Shown here in pieces: positions 8,551 to 16,212 of a stretch of DNA of 64,000 nt; position 1 is the stretch's first letter, and each line of letters opens with the position of its first letter. The stretch covers positions 992,001 through 1,056,000 of the forward strand of contig NZ_LT629762.1 in NCBI RefSeq assembly GCF_900105155.1. The letters run 5' to 3'. The position numbers were made by a program, and so were the translations under genes. The notes under the pieces are model-generated. The model had not been told where the DNA came from and searched no databases. It saw nothing but the letters and a program-made list of their open reading frames with translations. The stretch is from Pseudomonas prosekii. Its GTDB lineage: Bacteria > Pseudomonadota > Gammaproteobacteria > Pseudomonadales > Pseudomonadaceae.

Positions 8551-10116
8551 ATGACAGGCGAAATGAACATCCTCCCAGTGCCCCCGACCACCCCGACGGC
8601 CACGCGCCCGCAGGTGGTCAGCGGTGATTTGCTCAAGTTATTGACGCCGATCGAGGGCCTGATCAGTGCGGGCAAGACTGCCAATGCCGAAGTGTTGTCG
8701 CTGAAACAGGCGGACCAGACCTTTCAATTGCTGCTCAAAGTCACCGTCGATGGCGGTCGCCAGACCACGGTCCAGGCCACCAGTACGCAACCGTTGCCGA
8801 CCGGCACCAACCTCGCGATCACTCAACCGTCCGCCAGCAACCTGGCGATTGCGGTGCAACAGACTGTGGCCTCCAACGTCGCCACCCTCACCCGCATCGA
8901 CACCGCGCAACTGCCGGCCGGCACCTTGCTGCAGGGTAAAGTGCTGACGTCGCAAGTGCTGCCGCAGACGCCGGGGCAACCGACGGTTTTTCGTTCGATG
9001 GTCAGTCTCCTGAATACCGCGCTGAGCGGCAGCACGCTGACCATCGACAGCCCGCAGCCGCTGCGCATCGGCACTTTGCTGAGCGCATTGGTGCAAGACA
9101 CGCAAACCCTGAAATTCGTGCCGTTGAGCAATCGTCAGGACCAATTGGCAGTGACCCAGCAGTTGACTACTCAGCAGAGCCGCCAAGGTTCGCTGAACAG
9201 TTTGCTCAGCGCCTTGCAGAACTTGCCGCCGACCGACGAAACCTCCGCGGACCTGCGAGCGGCCGTGAACAAATTGCTCGCCGGCCTGCCGGACGTTCAA
9301 CAATTGAGCACGCCCAAAGGCCTGGCGTTGGCGCTGGCCAACAGCGGTCTGTTCCTCGAATCAAAATTGCTCGCAGGGCAGACGCCCACCCTCGCCCCGG
9401 ACATGAAAGCCGACCTGCTGAAACTCATCGCGCAACTGACGCCGCCCAACAGCAACCTCGGCGCGGTGATTGCCGCGAACACCCTCGCTCAGGCGATGCC
9501 AAGTTTCGTCCGCAGCGCCTTGGGCATGCTCGGCCAGGTCAGCGCCAAACCATTGCCGACGCATTTCCCTTTGCCCGAGCGATCGCTGCAGAGCCAGGAC
9601 GGCGAAGGTGATCTGGAACATCTGCTGCGCCTGGCCGCCGCTGCCGTTTCACGCCTGCAGAGCCACCAACTGTCGAGCCTGGAACAAACCGGCGTCACCG
9701 ACGATGGTCGGTTGATGAGCACATGGCAGCTTGAGATTCCGATGCGCAACTTGCAGGACATCGTGCCGCTGCAAGTCAAATTCCAGCGCGAAGAAGCGCC
9801 GGAAAAACAGCCGCAAAACGAACGGCGTGACGAGCGCGAACCCAAGCAACAACTGTGGCGCGTGGAACTCGCCTTCGACATGGAACCGCTCGGCCCATTG
9901 CAGGTTCAGGCGCAACTGATTCAGGGCAGCCTGTCCAGCCAGTTGTGGGCCGAACGGCCGTACACCGCGAGCCTGATCGAAAGCAATCTGGCAGCCTTGC
10001 GCGAGCAATTACTGGCGTCCGGCCTCAATGTCGGCGACCTCGATTGCCACCTCGGCACCCCACCCCAAGGCGCGCAAACCCGTCTCGAACAACGCTGGGT
10101 CGACGAAACCGCATGA
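8551..10116 (+). CDS. FliK-like flagellar hook-length control protein
   Basis: A 521-aa FliK-type protein, distinct from the canonical fliK at 32572-33951. The N-terminal part (about 1-330) is rich in Thr, Gln, Leu and Ala, as expected of an extended secreted ruler. The C-terminal part (about 385-505) resembles the Flg_hook domain (QLEIPMRNLQDIVPLQVKF and WRVELAFDMEPLGPLQVQ), which normally contacts FlhB to switch export specificity. The stop overlaps the start of the next gene (ATGA), and that gene encodes an FlhB-like switch domain. The two therefore look like a co-evolving pair. The exact role is unknown. An in-frame ATG at 8563 is an alternative start. Confidence 0.8.
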   Translation: MTGEMNILPVPPTTPTATRPQVVSGDLLKLLTPIEGLISAGKTANAEVLSLKQADQTFQLLLKVTVDGGRQTTVQATSTQPLPTGTNLAITQPSASNLAIAVQQTVASNVATLTRIDTAQLPAGTLLQGKVLTSQVLPQTPGQPTVFRSMVSLLNTALSGSTLTIDSPQPLRIGTLLSALVQDTQTLKFVPLSNRQDQLAVTQQLTTQQSRQGSLNSLLSALQNLPPTDETSADLRAAVNKLLAGLPDVQQLSTPKGLALALANSGLFLESKLLAGQTPTLAPDMKADLLKLIAQLTPPNSNLGAVIAANTLAQAMPSFVRSALGMLGQVSAKPLPTHFPLPERSLQSQDGEGDLEHLLRLAAAAVSRLQSHQLSSLEQTGVTDDGRLMSTWQLEIPMRNLQDIVPLQVKFQREEAPEKQPQNERRDEREPKQQLWRVELAFDMEPLGPLQVQAQLIQGSLSSQLWAERPYTASLIESNLAALREQLLASGLNVGDLDCHLGTPPQGAQTRLEQRWVDETA

Positions 10117-10442
10117 GAAACCCAAACGCCCCACGCCAGGCCATCGCCCTCAAATACGACGGCAGCCACGCCCCGACCCTCACCGCCAAGGGCGACGAAG
10201 AACTGGCCGAAGCCATCCTCAAAATCGCCCGCGAATGTGAAGTGCCGATCTACGAAAACCCGGAACTGGTCAGGCTGCTGGCGAAAATGGAATTGGGCGA
10301 CAGCATCCCGGAAGAGCTGTATCGCACGATCGCCGAAATCATCGCATTCGCGTGGAATCTGAAGGGCAAGTTCCCGGCGGGCCAGGATCCGAATGCGCCG
10401 ATGGTGGAGAAGGACATTACCGATCGGGGGGATGACTACTGA
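10113..10442 (+). CDS. stand-alone FlhB C-terminal-domain protein
   Basis: A 109-aa soluble protein homologous to the cytoplasmic post-cleavage half of FlhB/YscU. The segments IALKYDGSHAPTLTAKGDEELAEAILKIARE and ELYRTIAEIIAFAW align with the same part of the full FlhB encoded at 26912-28051 (VALKYDPEKGGAPMLLAKGSDFLALKI and GLYLAVAQVLAYVY). It lacks the membrane domain and the NPTH autocleavage motif, so it resembles a pre-cut switch domain. It is translationally coupled (ATGA) to the FliK-like gene. Its role in export is inferred from homology only. Confidence 0.8.
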   Translation: MRNPNAPRQAIALKYDGSHAPTLTAKGDEELAEAILKIARECEVPIYENPELVRLLAKMELGDSIPEELYRTIAEIIAFAWNLKGKFPAGQDPNAPMVEKDITDRGDDY

Positions 10443-10544
10443 TCGGCGGACTTGCGTTGCGGCGAACTCACGCCACAGGAAACTCATCGCCTCCAGTAAA
10501 AGACTTCAAACCCGCCATAACAAGAAGGCCCGCTCCCACAGCAG

Positions 10545-10620
10545 GCGGGTGATGGACACAAATCTGTGCACATCGCCAATCTACTGTGGGAGCGAGCCTG
10601 CTCGCGAAGCGTTCCGAGCT
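10545..10620. repeat. REP-type palindromic repeat
   Basis: Contains the GTGGGAGCGAGCCTGCTCGCGAAGCG type sequence (here in pieces up to 10617) that recurs between other genes in this window. It sits between the converging FlhB-like gene (+) and the DUF2802 gene (-). The hairpin may help end or stabilise transcripts. No T-rich terminator is visible. Confidence 0.7.
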
Positions 10621-10632
10621 GAGCCGCAAGGA

Positions 10633-11025
10633 TCAGTTCTTGTGCATCTTTCTCATCAATTCCGCCTCAGCCTGGGTCAGGCCGCAGGACTGGGTCAGTT
10701 CATCGACGCTGGCGCCCATGCCGACCAGGCGTGCCGCTTGGGCGAACGACAGGCTTGAGGGGTCGCGCTGTTCCAGGGTCGCCAGTTTGTCTGGCAACGG
10801 GCTGACGACGGCGCGCAGTTCGTGCAGGTCTTCACCCATGCGCACGATGCCGTTCTGATAGTTGTCGACGCGTTTGGCCAGGTCCTTGATGCGCTGATCG
10901 CGCAGCGCATCACCCTCGGCCTGTTGCGCGGCGATCAGCCGCTGGCCGCGGATGTAGGCCAGGAACATCGCCAGCGTGCCTGCCCAAAACAGGAACAGGA
11001 CAATGACAGCAACCTCAAGAATCAA
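10633..11025 (-). CDS. DUF2802 domain protein
   Basis: A 130-aa protein with one N-terminal membrane segment (about 4-24), a coiled-coil region (about 30-80) and a C-terminal helical domain (LSFAQAARLVGMGASVDELTQSCGLTQAEAELMRKM). This last part resembles the DUF2802 family found downstream of cheW in Pseudomonas. The start is a TTG directly after the cheW stop, with GGAG in the 3-prime end of cheW. The function is unknown. The position at the end of the chemotaxis operon suggests an accessory role in signalling or motility. Confidence 0.75.
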   Translation of the reverse strand: MILEVAVIVLFLFWAGTLAMFLAYIRGQRLIAAQQAEGDALRDQRIKDLAKRVDNYQNGIVRMGEDLHELRAVVSPLPDKLATLEQRDPSSLSFAQAARLVGMGASVDELTQSCGLTQAEAELMRKMHKN

Positions 11026-11511
11026 TCAGATGTTCTCCAGATCCGACCATTCTTCTTCGCTCATCATCTTGTCGAGCTCGACCAGGATCAGCAGTTCGTT
11101 GTTCTTGTTGCACACGCCCTGAATGAACTTGGCGGATTCTTCGTTACCGACGTTTGGCGCGGTTTCGATTTCCGACTGACGCAGGTAAACCACTTCGGCA
11201 ACGCTGTCGACCATGATCCCGACGACTTGCTTGTCGGCTTCGATGATGACGATCCGGGTGTTGTCGCTGATCTCGGCATTCATCAGGCCGAAGCGCTGAC
11301 GGGTGTCGATCACGGTGACCACGTTACCGCGCAGGTTGATGATGCCCAGCACGTAGCTCGGGGCACCCGGGACCGGGGCGATTTCGGTGTAACGCAGGAC
11401 TTCCTGAACGCGCATCACGTTGATGCCGTAGGTTTCGTTGTCCAGTTTGAAGGTTACCCATTGCAGGATCGGATCTTCAGAACCCTTTGCATTCGTCGCG
11501 TGATTACTCAT
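11026..11511 (-). CDS. cheW: chemotaxis coupling protein CheW
   Basis: CheW couples methyl-accepting chemotaxis receptors to the CheA kinase. The 161-aa protein is a single CheW domain with conserved segments ILQWVTFKLDNETYGINVMRVQEVLRY, VLGIINLRGNVVTVIDTRQRFG and VGIMVDSVAEVV. It ends immediately before the DUF2802 TTG start. It is part of the operon reading from fliA/cheY down to DUF2802. Confidence 0.95.
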   Translation of the reverse strand: MSNHATNAKGSEDPILQWVTFKLDNETYGINVMRVQEVLRYTEIAPVPGAPSYVLGIINLRGNVVTVIDTRQRFGLMNAEISDNTRIVIIEADKQVVGIMVDSVAEVVYLRQSEIETAPNVGNEESAKFIQGVCNKNNELLILVELDKMMSEEEWSDLENI

Positions 11512-11598
11512 ACCTGACCCCTCGAAAACCGCTTCTGGCGGTGTGTGTTCTGTGTGGCGGCATTCAACAATGCCGTCGCCTACTTGTTATGTCGGCTG

Positions 11599-12495
11599 TT
11601 ATGTCGATTTGTGTAGCGGCTTGCTGCCGCCAATGTGCTTTGCCCCACCGCTGGCGATCAACTCGGCCAGCGCGGCAACGTCCAGCAGCGCACACATGTG
11701 CTCAATCACCGTGCCCGCGAGCCATGGCCGCTGACCTCGATGACTTCTCCATTTGATTTCGTTGGGGTCCAGGCGCAACGAACGGCTGACTTGATGCACC
11801 GCCAGCCCCCACTCATAGCCCTGCACCGATATGACGTATTGCAGGCCCTGGCGGAAATCGTCGCGGTAGCGGTCGGGCATGACCCAGCGCGCGGTATCCA
11901 GGACTTTCAGGTTGCCGGCCTGGCTCGGCAGGATCCCGAGGAACCATTCCGGCTGACCGAACAACGGCGTCAGCTCGTGACCGGCCAGCGAATAAATCGA
12001 GCCCAAGCACACCAGCGGCACGGCCAGGGTCAGCCCGGCGACATCGAACAACAGGCATTCGAACGGCTCGGCAGCCCACGTCGGACGGCCATCGGTTTCC
12101 ACCGGTGGCGGCGTGATGCTCGGCGGCATGTGGACTTCGACCACCGGCGGCACCAGCGCTTGCAACAGCGGCGCAATGGTCGAGACCGAGGCCAGTACCG
12201 GCGCCGGCGCTTCAATCACCGTCAGCGGCGCTTTCTCGATAACCGGCGTATGCACTGGCGCAGCTTCGACAGCCGCTGGCAACGCATCACGCGCCTGCTC
12301 TTCCAGCATCGCAGCCTGAAACTCATCCAGCGCTGCTTGCTCTTCGACCGAATCAACGACCTCAATGACCTCAACGACCTCAGCCACCACTTCAACGGGC
12401 GCCGGCAACACTTCAGTCGCCTCCATCAACAAATTGTCGAGGTAGGTTTGCAGCGCCAGTTGCGGTCGCGAAGTGGTTTTGACCGGACGGTTCAT
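11599..12495 (-). CDS. ParP-like CheW-domain protein
   Basis: A 298-aa protein with a long Ala/Val/Glu/Pro-rich N-terminal half (about 1-140) and a C-terminal CheW-like domain (about 145-290: FECLLFDVAGLTLAVPLVCL, then WGLAVHQVSRSLRLDPNEIKW). This layout and the coupled ParA-like gene match ParP. In Vibrio, ParP binds CheA and receptors and tethers the array to the ParC polar ATPase. The start overlaps the ParA-like stop (TGATG). An additional CheW coupling role is possible. Confidence 0.8.
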   Translation of the reverse strand: MNRPVKTTSRPQLALQTYLDNLLMEATEVLPAPVEVVAEVVEVIEVVDSVEEQAALDEFQAAMLEEQARDALPAAVEAAPVHTPVIEKAPLTVIEAPAPVLASVSTIAPLLQALVPPVVEVHMPPSITPPPVETDGRPTWAAEPFECLLFDVAGLTLAVPLVCLGSIYSLAGHELTPLFGQPEWFLGILPSQAGNLKVLDTARWVMPDRYRDDFRQGLQYVISVQGYEWGLAVHQVSRSLRLDPNEIKWRSHRGQRPWLAGTVIEHMCALLDVAALAELIASGGAKHIGGSKPLHKST

Positions 12496-13283
12496 CAGGC
12501 CACCGCCGGAACAAGTTGGGCGGCCAGCAAATGTTTGAGCAACGCGCGGTACGCCAGCACTCCACGGCTTTTACCGTCGAATTGCGAAGGCGTGACCCCG
12601 GCCCGGCTCGCATCGCGCAAGCGCGTATCGACCGGGATGTAGCCCTGCCAGATTTCTTCCGGGTATTTGTCGCGCAGCACACGCAAGGTGCTGAGGGACG
12701 CCTGAGTCCGGCGGTCGAACAGGGTCGGGACGATGCTGAACGGCAACGCCTGTTTGCGTGAACGGTTGATCATCGCCAGCGTGTTGACCATGCGCTCCAG
12801 GCCTTTGACGGCCAGGTGCTCGGTCTGCACAGGGATCACCAATTGCTGGCTCGCGGCCAAGGCGTTGACCATCAACAAGCCGAGCAACGGCGGGCTGTCG
12901 ATCACCGCGTAATCGAAGTCTTGCCACAATTGCGCCAGACTCTTGGCGATCACCAGGCCCAGACCGCTTTGCCCCGGCGACTGACGTTCCAGCGTCGCCA
13001 GCGCGGTGCTCGACGGCAACAGCGAAATACTTTCGTGACTGGTCGGCAACAGCAACTGCCCGGGCAACCCTTGAGGCACGCTGCCGCGATTCAGGAACAG
13101 GTCGTAGCAGCTGTGCTCGAGGCTGTCGGGGTCGTAACCGAAATAGCTGGTCATCGAGCCGTGCGGGTCGAGGTCGACAATGACCACGCGCTTGCCCGCC
13201 TCGGCCAGCAAACCGGCTAAAGCAATAGAGGAAGTGGTTTTACCAACACCACCCTTTTGATTGGCAACTGCCCAGACTCTCAT
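12495..13283 (-). CDS. ParA-family ATPase of the chemotaxis cluster (ParC-like)
   Basis: A 262-aa ParA/MinD-type ATPase. The deviant Walker A is KGGVGKTT (10-17), with the signature Lys at 10, and the switch motifs are IVDLDPHGS and VIDSPPLL. Beside cheW and the ParP-like gene it is the counterpart of ParC, which places chemotaxis arrays at the cell pole so each daughter inherits one. It should not be confused with topoisomerase IV parC. It lies about 43 bases after motD ends and overlaps the ParP-like gene. Confidence 0.85.
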   Translation of the reverse strand: MRVWAVANQKGGVGKTTSSIALAGLLAEAGKRVVIVDLDPHGSMTSYFGYDPDSLEHSCYDLFLNRGSVPQGLPGQLLLPTSHESISLLPSSTALATLERQSPGQSGLGLVIAKSLAQLWQDFDYAVIDSPPLLGLLMVNALAASQQLVIPVQTEHLAVKGLERMVNTLAMINRSRKQALPFSIVPTLFDRRTQASLSTLRVLRDKYPEEIWQGYIPVDTRLRDASRAGVTPSQFDGKSRGVLAYRALLKHLLAAQLVPAVA

Positions 13284-13326
13284 TCGAATGGTTCCTCTCG
13301 GGCGAAAGCGCCGACCGAGAAATAGC

Positions 13327-14217
13327 TCAACGTGTTAATGCGGGTGACGGAGAATTGACGGCGCTCTCTCGTCCCGGCGACTTGACCGGGGTCGGTGCAG
13401 TTTGTGTGCCAGCACGCTTCAACGCCGCGTCCGGTTGTGCATGAGCGGTGCCGGTGCCGGTCAGGCTGCGGCGCACATCGAGATTGCGCGAAACCACCAA
13501 CACCACCCGACGATTGCGCGCGCGCCCTTCAGCCGTGGCGTTATTGGCGACTGGCTGGAATTCACCGTAACCCACCGAAGCCAGGCGACCGGGATTGACG
13601 CCCTGCATCGCCAGCATGCGCACGATGCTCGCCGAACGCGCCGAAGACAGTTCCCAGTTAGTCGGGTACTGCGCGGTGCGGATCGGCTGATCGTCAGTAA
13701 AACCTTCGACGTGGATCGGGTTGTCGAACGGTTTCAAAATGCCCGCAACCTTGTCGATGATGTTGAACGCCATGTCGCTCGGCATCGCGTCGCCGCTGCC
13801 GAACAACAGGCTGGAATTGAGTTCGATCTCGACCCACAACTCGTTGCCACGCACGGTCATCTGGTTGGAGCGGATCAAGTCGCCGAACGCGGCGCTGATG
13901 TCATCGGCGATGCTTTTCAGCGGATCACTGCCACCGGCGATGCCCGCGTCGATCTGCTCGGCGTCCTGCACCAGCGGTTTGGCCGGAGTCACCGTGTGCG
14001 GTCGCTCATCGCCAATCGGGATCGGCTTGAGGGCACGGTCGGAATCGGTGAACACGCCGACCAACGCTTCGGAGATGACCTTGTACTTGCCTTCGTTGAT
14101 CGAAGAAATCGAGTACATGACCACGAAGAACGCGAACAGCAACGTGATGAAGTCGGCATACGAAACCAGCCACCGCTCGTGATTGACGTGTTCTTCAGGT
14201 TGCCGGCGACGTGCCAT
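13327..14217 (-). CDS. motD: flagellar motor stator protein MotD
   Basis: MotB-type subunit of the second Pseudomonas stator (MotCD), which supports swarming and high-load rotation. The 296-aa protein has a cytoplasmic head, one membrane helix (about 20-40: VSYADFITLLFAFFVVMYSISSIN) with the proton-carrying Asp in SYADF, and an OmpA-like peptidoglycan-binding domain (about 150-250; VEGFTDDQPI, NWELSSARSASIVRML). The tail after 255 is Ala/Pro-rich. It follows motC by 15 bases. Confidence 0.93.
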   Translation of the reverse strand: MARRRQPEEHVNHERWLVSYADFITLLFAFFVVMYSISSINEGKYKVISEALVGVFTDSDRALKPIPIGDERPHTVTPAKPLVQDAEQIDAGIAGGSDPLKSIADDISAAFGDLIRSNQMTVRGNELWVEIELNSSLLFGSGDAMPSDMAFNIIDKVAGILKPFDNPIHVEGFTDDQPIRTAQYPTNWELSSARSASIVRMLAMQGVNPGRLASVGYGEFQPVANNATAEGRARNRRVVLVVSRNLDVRRSLTGTGTAHAQPDAALKRAGTQTAPTPVKSPGRESAVNSPSPALTR

Positions 14218-14232
14218 GGTCCATGTCTCCCA

Positions 14233-14973
14233 TCAATCCATGAAGCCCTGAAGCTTCAACTCAATAGAGCGAGGGTTTTCACCTTCGGCGATCGACAGAA
14301 TTCCTTCCAGCAACATTTCGCGATAACGCGACTGGCGCAACGCGATGGACTTGAGTTTGGCCGCGACCGGCAGCAACACCAGGTTGGCGCTGGCCACGCC
14401 GTAGATGGTCGCGACGAACGCCACGGCAATCCCGCTGCCCAGTTGCGACGGATCGGCGAGGTTGCCCATGACGTGAATCAGGCCCATCACCGCACCGATG
14501 ATGCCGATGGTCGGCGCATAACCGCCCATGCTTTCGAAGACTTTGGCGGCTTCGATGTCGCGGCTTTCCTGGGTGTAGAAATCGACTTCGAGGATGCTCC
14601 GAATCGCTTCCGGCTCGGCGCCATCGACCAGCAATTGCAGGCCTTTGCGCGAGTAATTGTCCGGTTCGGCGTCAGCCACTCCTTCCAGGCCAAGCAGGCC
14701 TTCCTTGCGTGCCGTGAGGCTCCAGTTGACCACGCGATCGATGCCGCCGGCCAAGTCCACGCGCGGCGGAAACAGGATCCACGCGAGGATCTGCATCGAG
14801 CGCTTGAATGCGCTCATCGGCGATTGCAGCAGCGCCGCGCCGACGGTGCCGCCAATCACGATCAACGCCGCCGGGCCGTTAGCCAATGCGCCGAGGTGAC
14901 CGCCTTCAAGGTAGTTGCCGCCGATGATCGCGACAAACGCCATGATGATCCCGATAAGGCTCAGTACATCCAT
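14233..14973 (-). CDS. motC: flagellar motor stator protein MotC
   Basis: MotA-type proton-channel subunit paired with MotD. The 246-aa protein has four predicted membrane segments and the family signature GGYAPTIGIIGAVMGLIHVM. The start at 14973 (MDVLSLIG) is chosen because this ATG overlaps the cheB stop (TGATG); an in-frame codon at 14982 is less likely. Its place between cheB and motD is characteristic of Pseudomonas. Confidence 0.94.
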   Translation of the reverse strand: MDVLSLIGIIMAFVAIIGGNYLEGGHLGALANGPAALIVIGGTVGAALLQSPMSAFKRSMQILAWILFPPRVDLAGGIDRVVNWSLTARKEGLLGLEGVADAEPDNYSRKGLQLLVDGAEPEAIRSILEVDFYTQESRDIEAAKVFESMGGYAPTIGIIGAVMGLIHVMGNLADPSQLGSGIAVAFVATIYGVASANLVLLPVAAKLKSIALRQSRYREMLLEGILSIAEGENPRSIELKLQGFMD

Positions 14974-16163
14974 CAGATACACGCCTCGACCAGGTGTCTG
15001 CCAATGTCGTCGAGGCTGTAGATCGCGTCGGCGAGGTCGGCTTTGACGATGGCCATCGGCATGCCGTAGATCACGCAGCTGGCTTCATCCTGCGCCCAGA
15101 TCGAGCTGCCGCCCTGCTTGAGCAGACGCGCACCTTCACGACCGTCGGCGCCCATGCCGGTGAGCACCACCGCCAGAACTTTGTCACCGTAGGACTTGGC
15201 CGCCGAGCCGAAGGTGATGTCCACGCACGGCTTGTAGTTCAGACGCTCATCGCCTGGGAGGATTTTCACCGCGCCCCGGCCATCGACCATCATTTGCTTG
15301 CCGCCCGGCGCCAGCAAGGCCAGGCCCGGACGCAGGATGTCGCCATCCTCGGCTTCCTTGACGCTGATGCGGCAGAGCTTGTCCAGACGCTCGGCGAACG
15401 CCTTGGTGAACGCCGCCGGCATGTGCTGGATTAACACGATCGGTGCCGGGAAGTTCGCCGGTAACTGGGTCAATACCCGCTGCAGCGCCACCGGGCCGCC
15501 GGTGGACGTGCCGATGGCGACCAGTTTGTAGGCTTTGCGTTTGGCACTGGCGGACGAAGCACTTGAATGCGTGCTCGCCGGCGCTGGCGCACGGGCCGGC
15601 AATGGTGCCGGGGCCGGACGCGCGGGCGTGCTGCTGCCATAGCTGCTGGTGCTGCCATGGCTTGAATGGCTGGGTGCCGGAGCAGGTGTTGGTGTTGGTG
15701 TTGGTGTTGGCGTTGGGGCGTGTGCCGTCACTGGCGCCGGGGCGCTGTAGGTGTTGGCGCGACGGTTACTGCGCGAGATGCTCAGGATCTTCTCGCACAG
15801 CAGTTGCTTGACCTTCTCGGGGTTGCGCGAGATGTCTTCGAAATTCTTCGGCAGGAAGTCCACCGCACCGGCGTCCAGCGCATCCAGAGTGACCCGGGCG
15901 CCTTCGTGCGTCAGTGAGGAGAACATCAAGACCGGTGTCGGGCAGCGCTGCATGATGTGCCGCACCGCCGTGATGCCATCCATCATCGGCATCTCGTAGT
16001 CCATGGTGATCACGTCTGGCTTGAGGGCCAGGGCCTGATCAATCGCCTCTTTTCCGTTGGTCGCCGTACCGACAACCTGGATGTTCGGATCTGCTGAAAG
16101 AATTTCCGAAACGCGGCGACGGAAAAAACCCGAATCGTCGACCACCAGGACTTTGACTACCAT
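14973..16163 (-). CDS. cheB: chemotaxis protein-glutamate methylesterase CheB
   Basis: CheB removes methyl groups from receptors and deamidates them once phosphorylated by CheA. The 396-aa protein has a receiver domain (1-120, phospho-acceptor Asp55 in ITMDYEMP), a long low-complexity linker (about 145-215) and a methylesterase domain (about 205-390). Catalytic features are [17 protein letters not shown] and GMGADGREG. The linker holds a Pro-Thr run encoded by a hexanucleotide repeat. The start at 16163 ([12 protein letters not shown]) was chosen over the longer open frame, which adds an unrelated N terminus. Confidence 0.95.
   Translation of the reverse strand: MVVKVLVVDDSGFFRRRVSEILSADPNIQVVGTATNGKEAIDQALALKPDVITMDYEMPMMDGITAVRHIMQRCPTPVLMFSSLTHEGARVTLDALDAGAVDFLPKNFEDISRNPEKVKQLLCEKILSISRSNRRANTYSAPAPVTAHAPTPTPTPTPTPAPAPSHSSHGSTSSYGSSTPARPAPAPLPARAPAPASTHSSASSASAKRKAYKLVAIGTSTGGPVALQRVLTQLPANFPAPIVLIQHMPAAFTKAFAERLDKLCRISVKEAEDGDILRPGLALLAPGGKQMMVDGRGAVKILPGDERLNYKPCVDITFGSAAKSYGDKVLAVVLTGMGADGREGARLLKQGGSSIWAQDEASCVIYGMPMAIVKADLADAIYSLDDIGRHLVEACI
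15685..15714. repeat. hexanucleotide tandem repeat in the cheB linker
   Basis: Five consecutive copies of GGTGTT (the last is GGCGTT) encode the Pro-Thr run between the receiver and methylesterase domains of CheB. Each unit adds two residues in frame, so slippage would change linker length without breaking the gene. Confidence 0.85.
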
Positions 16164-16212
16164 AAACACTCCGTTAGACGGAGCGAGGCACAGTCGCCCC
16201 GCTCCACCAGAA

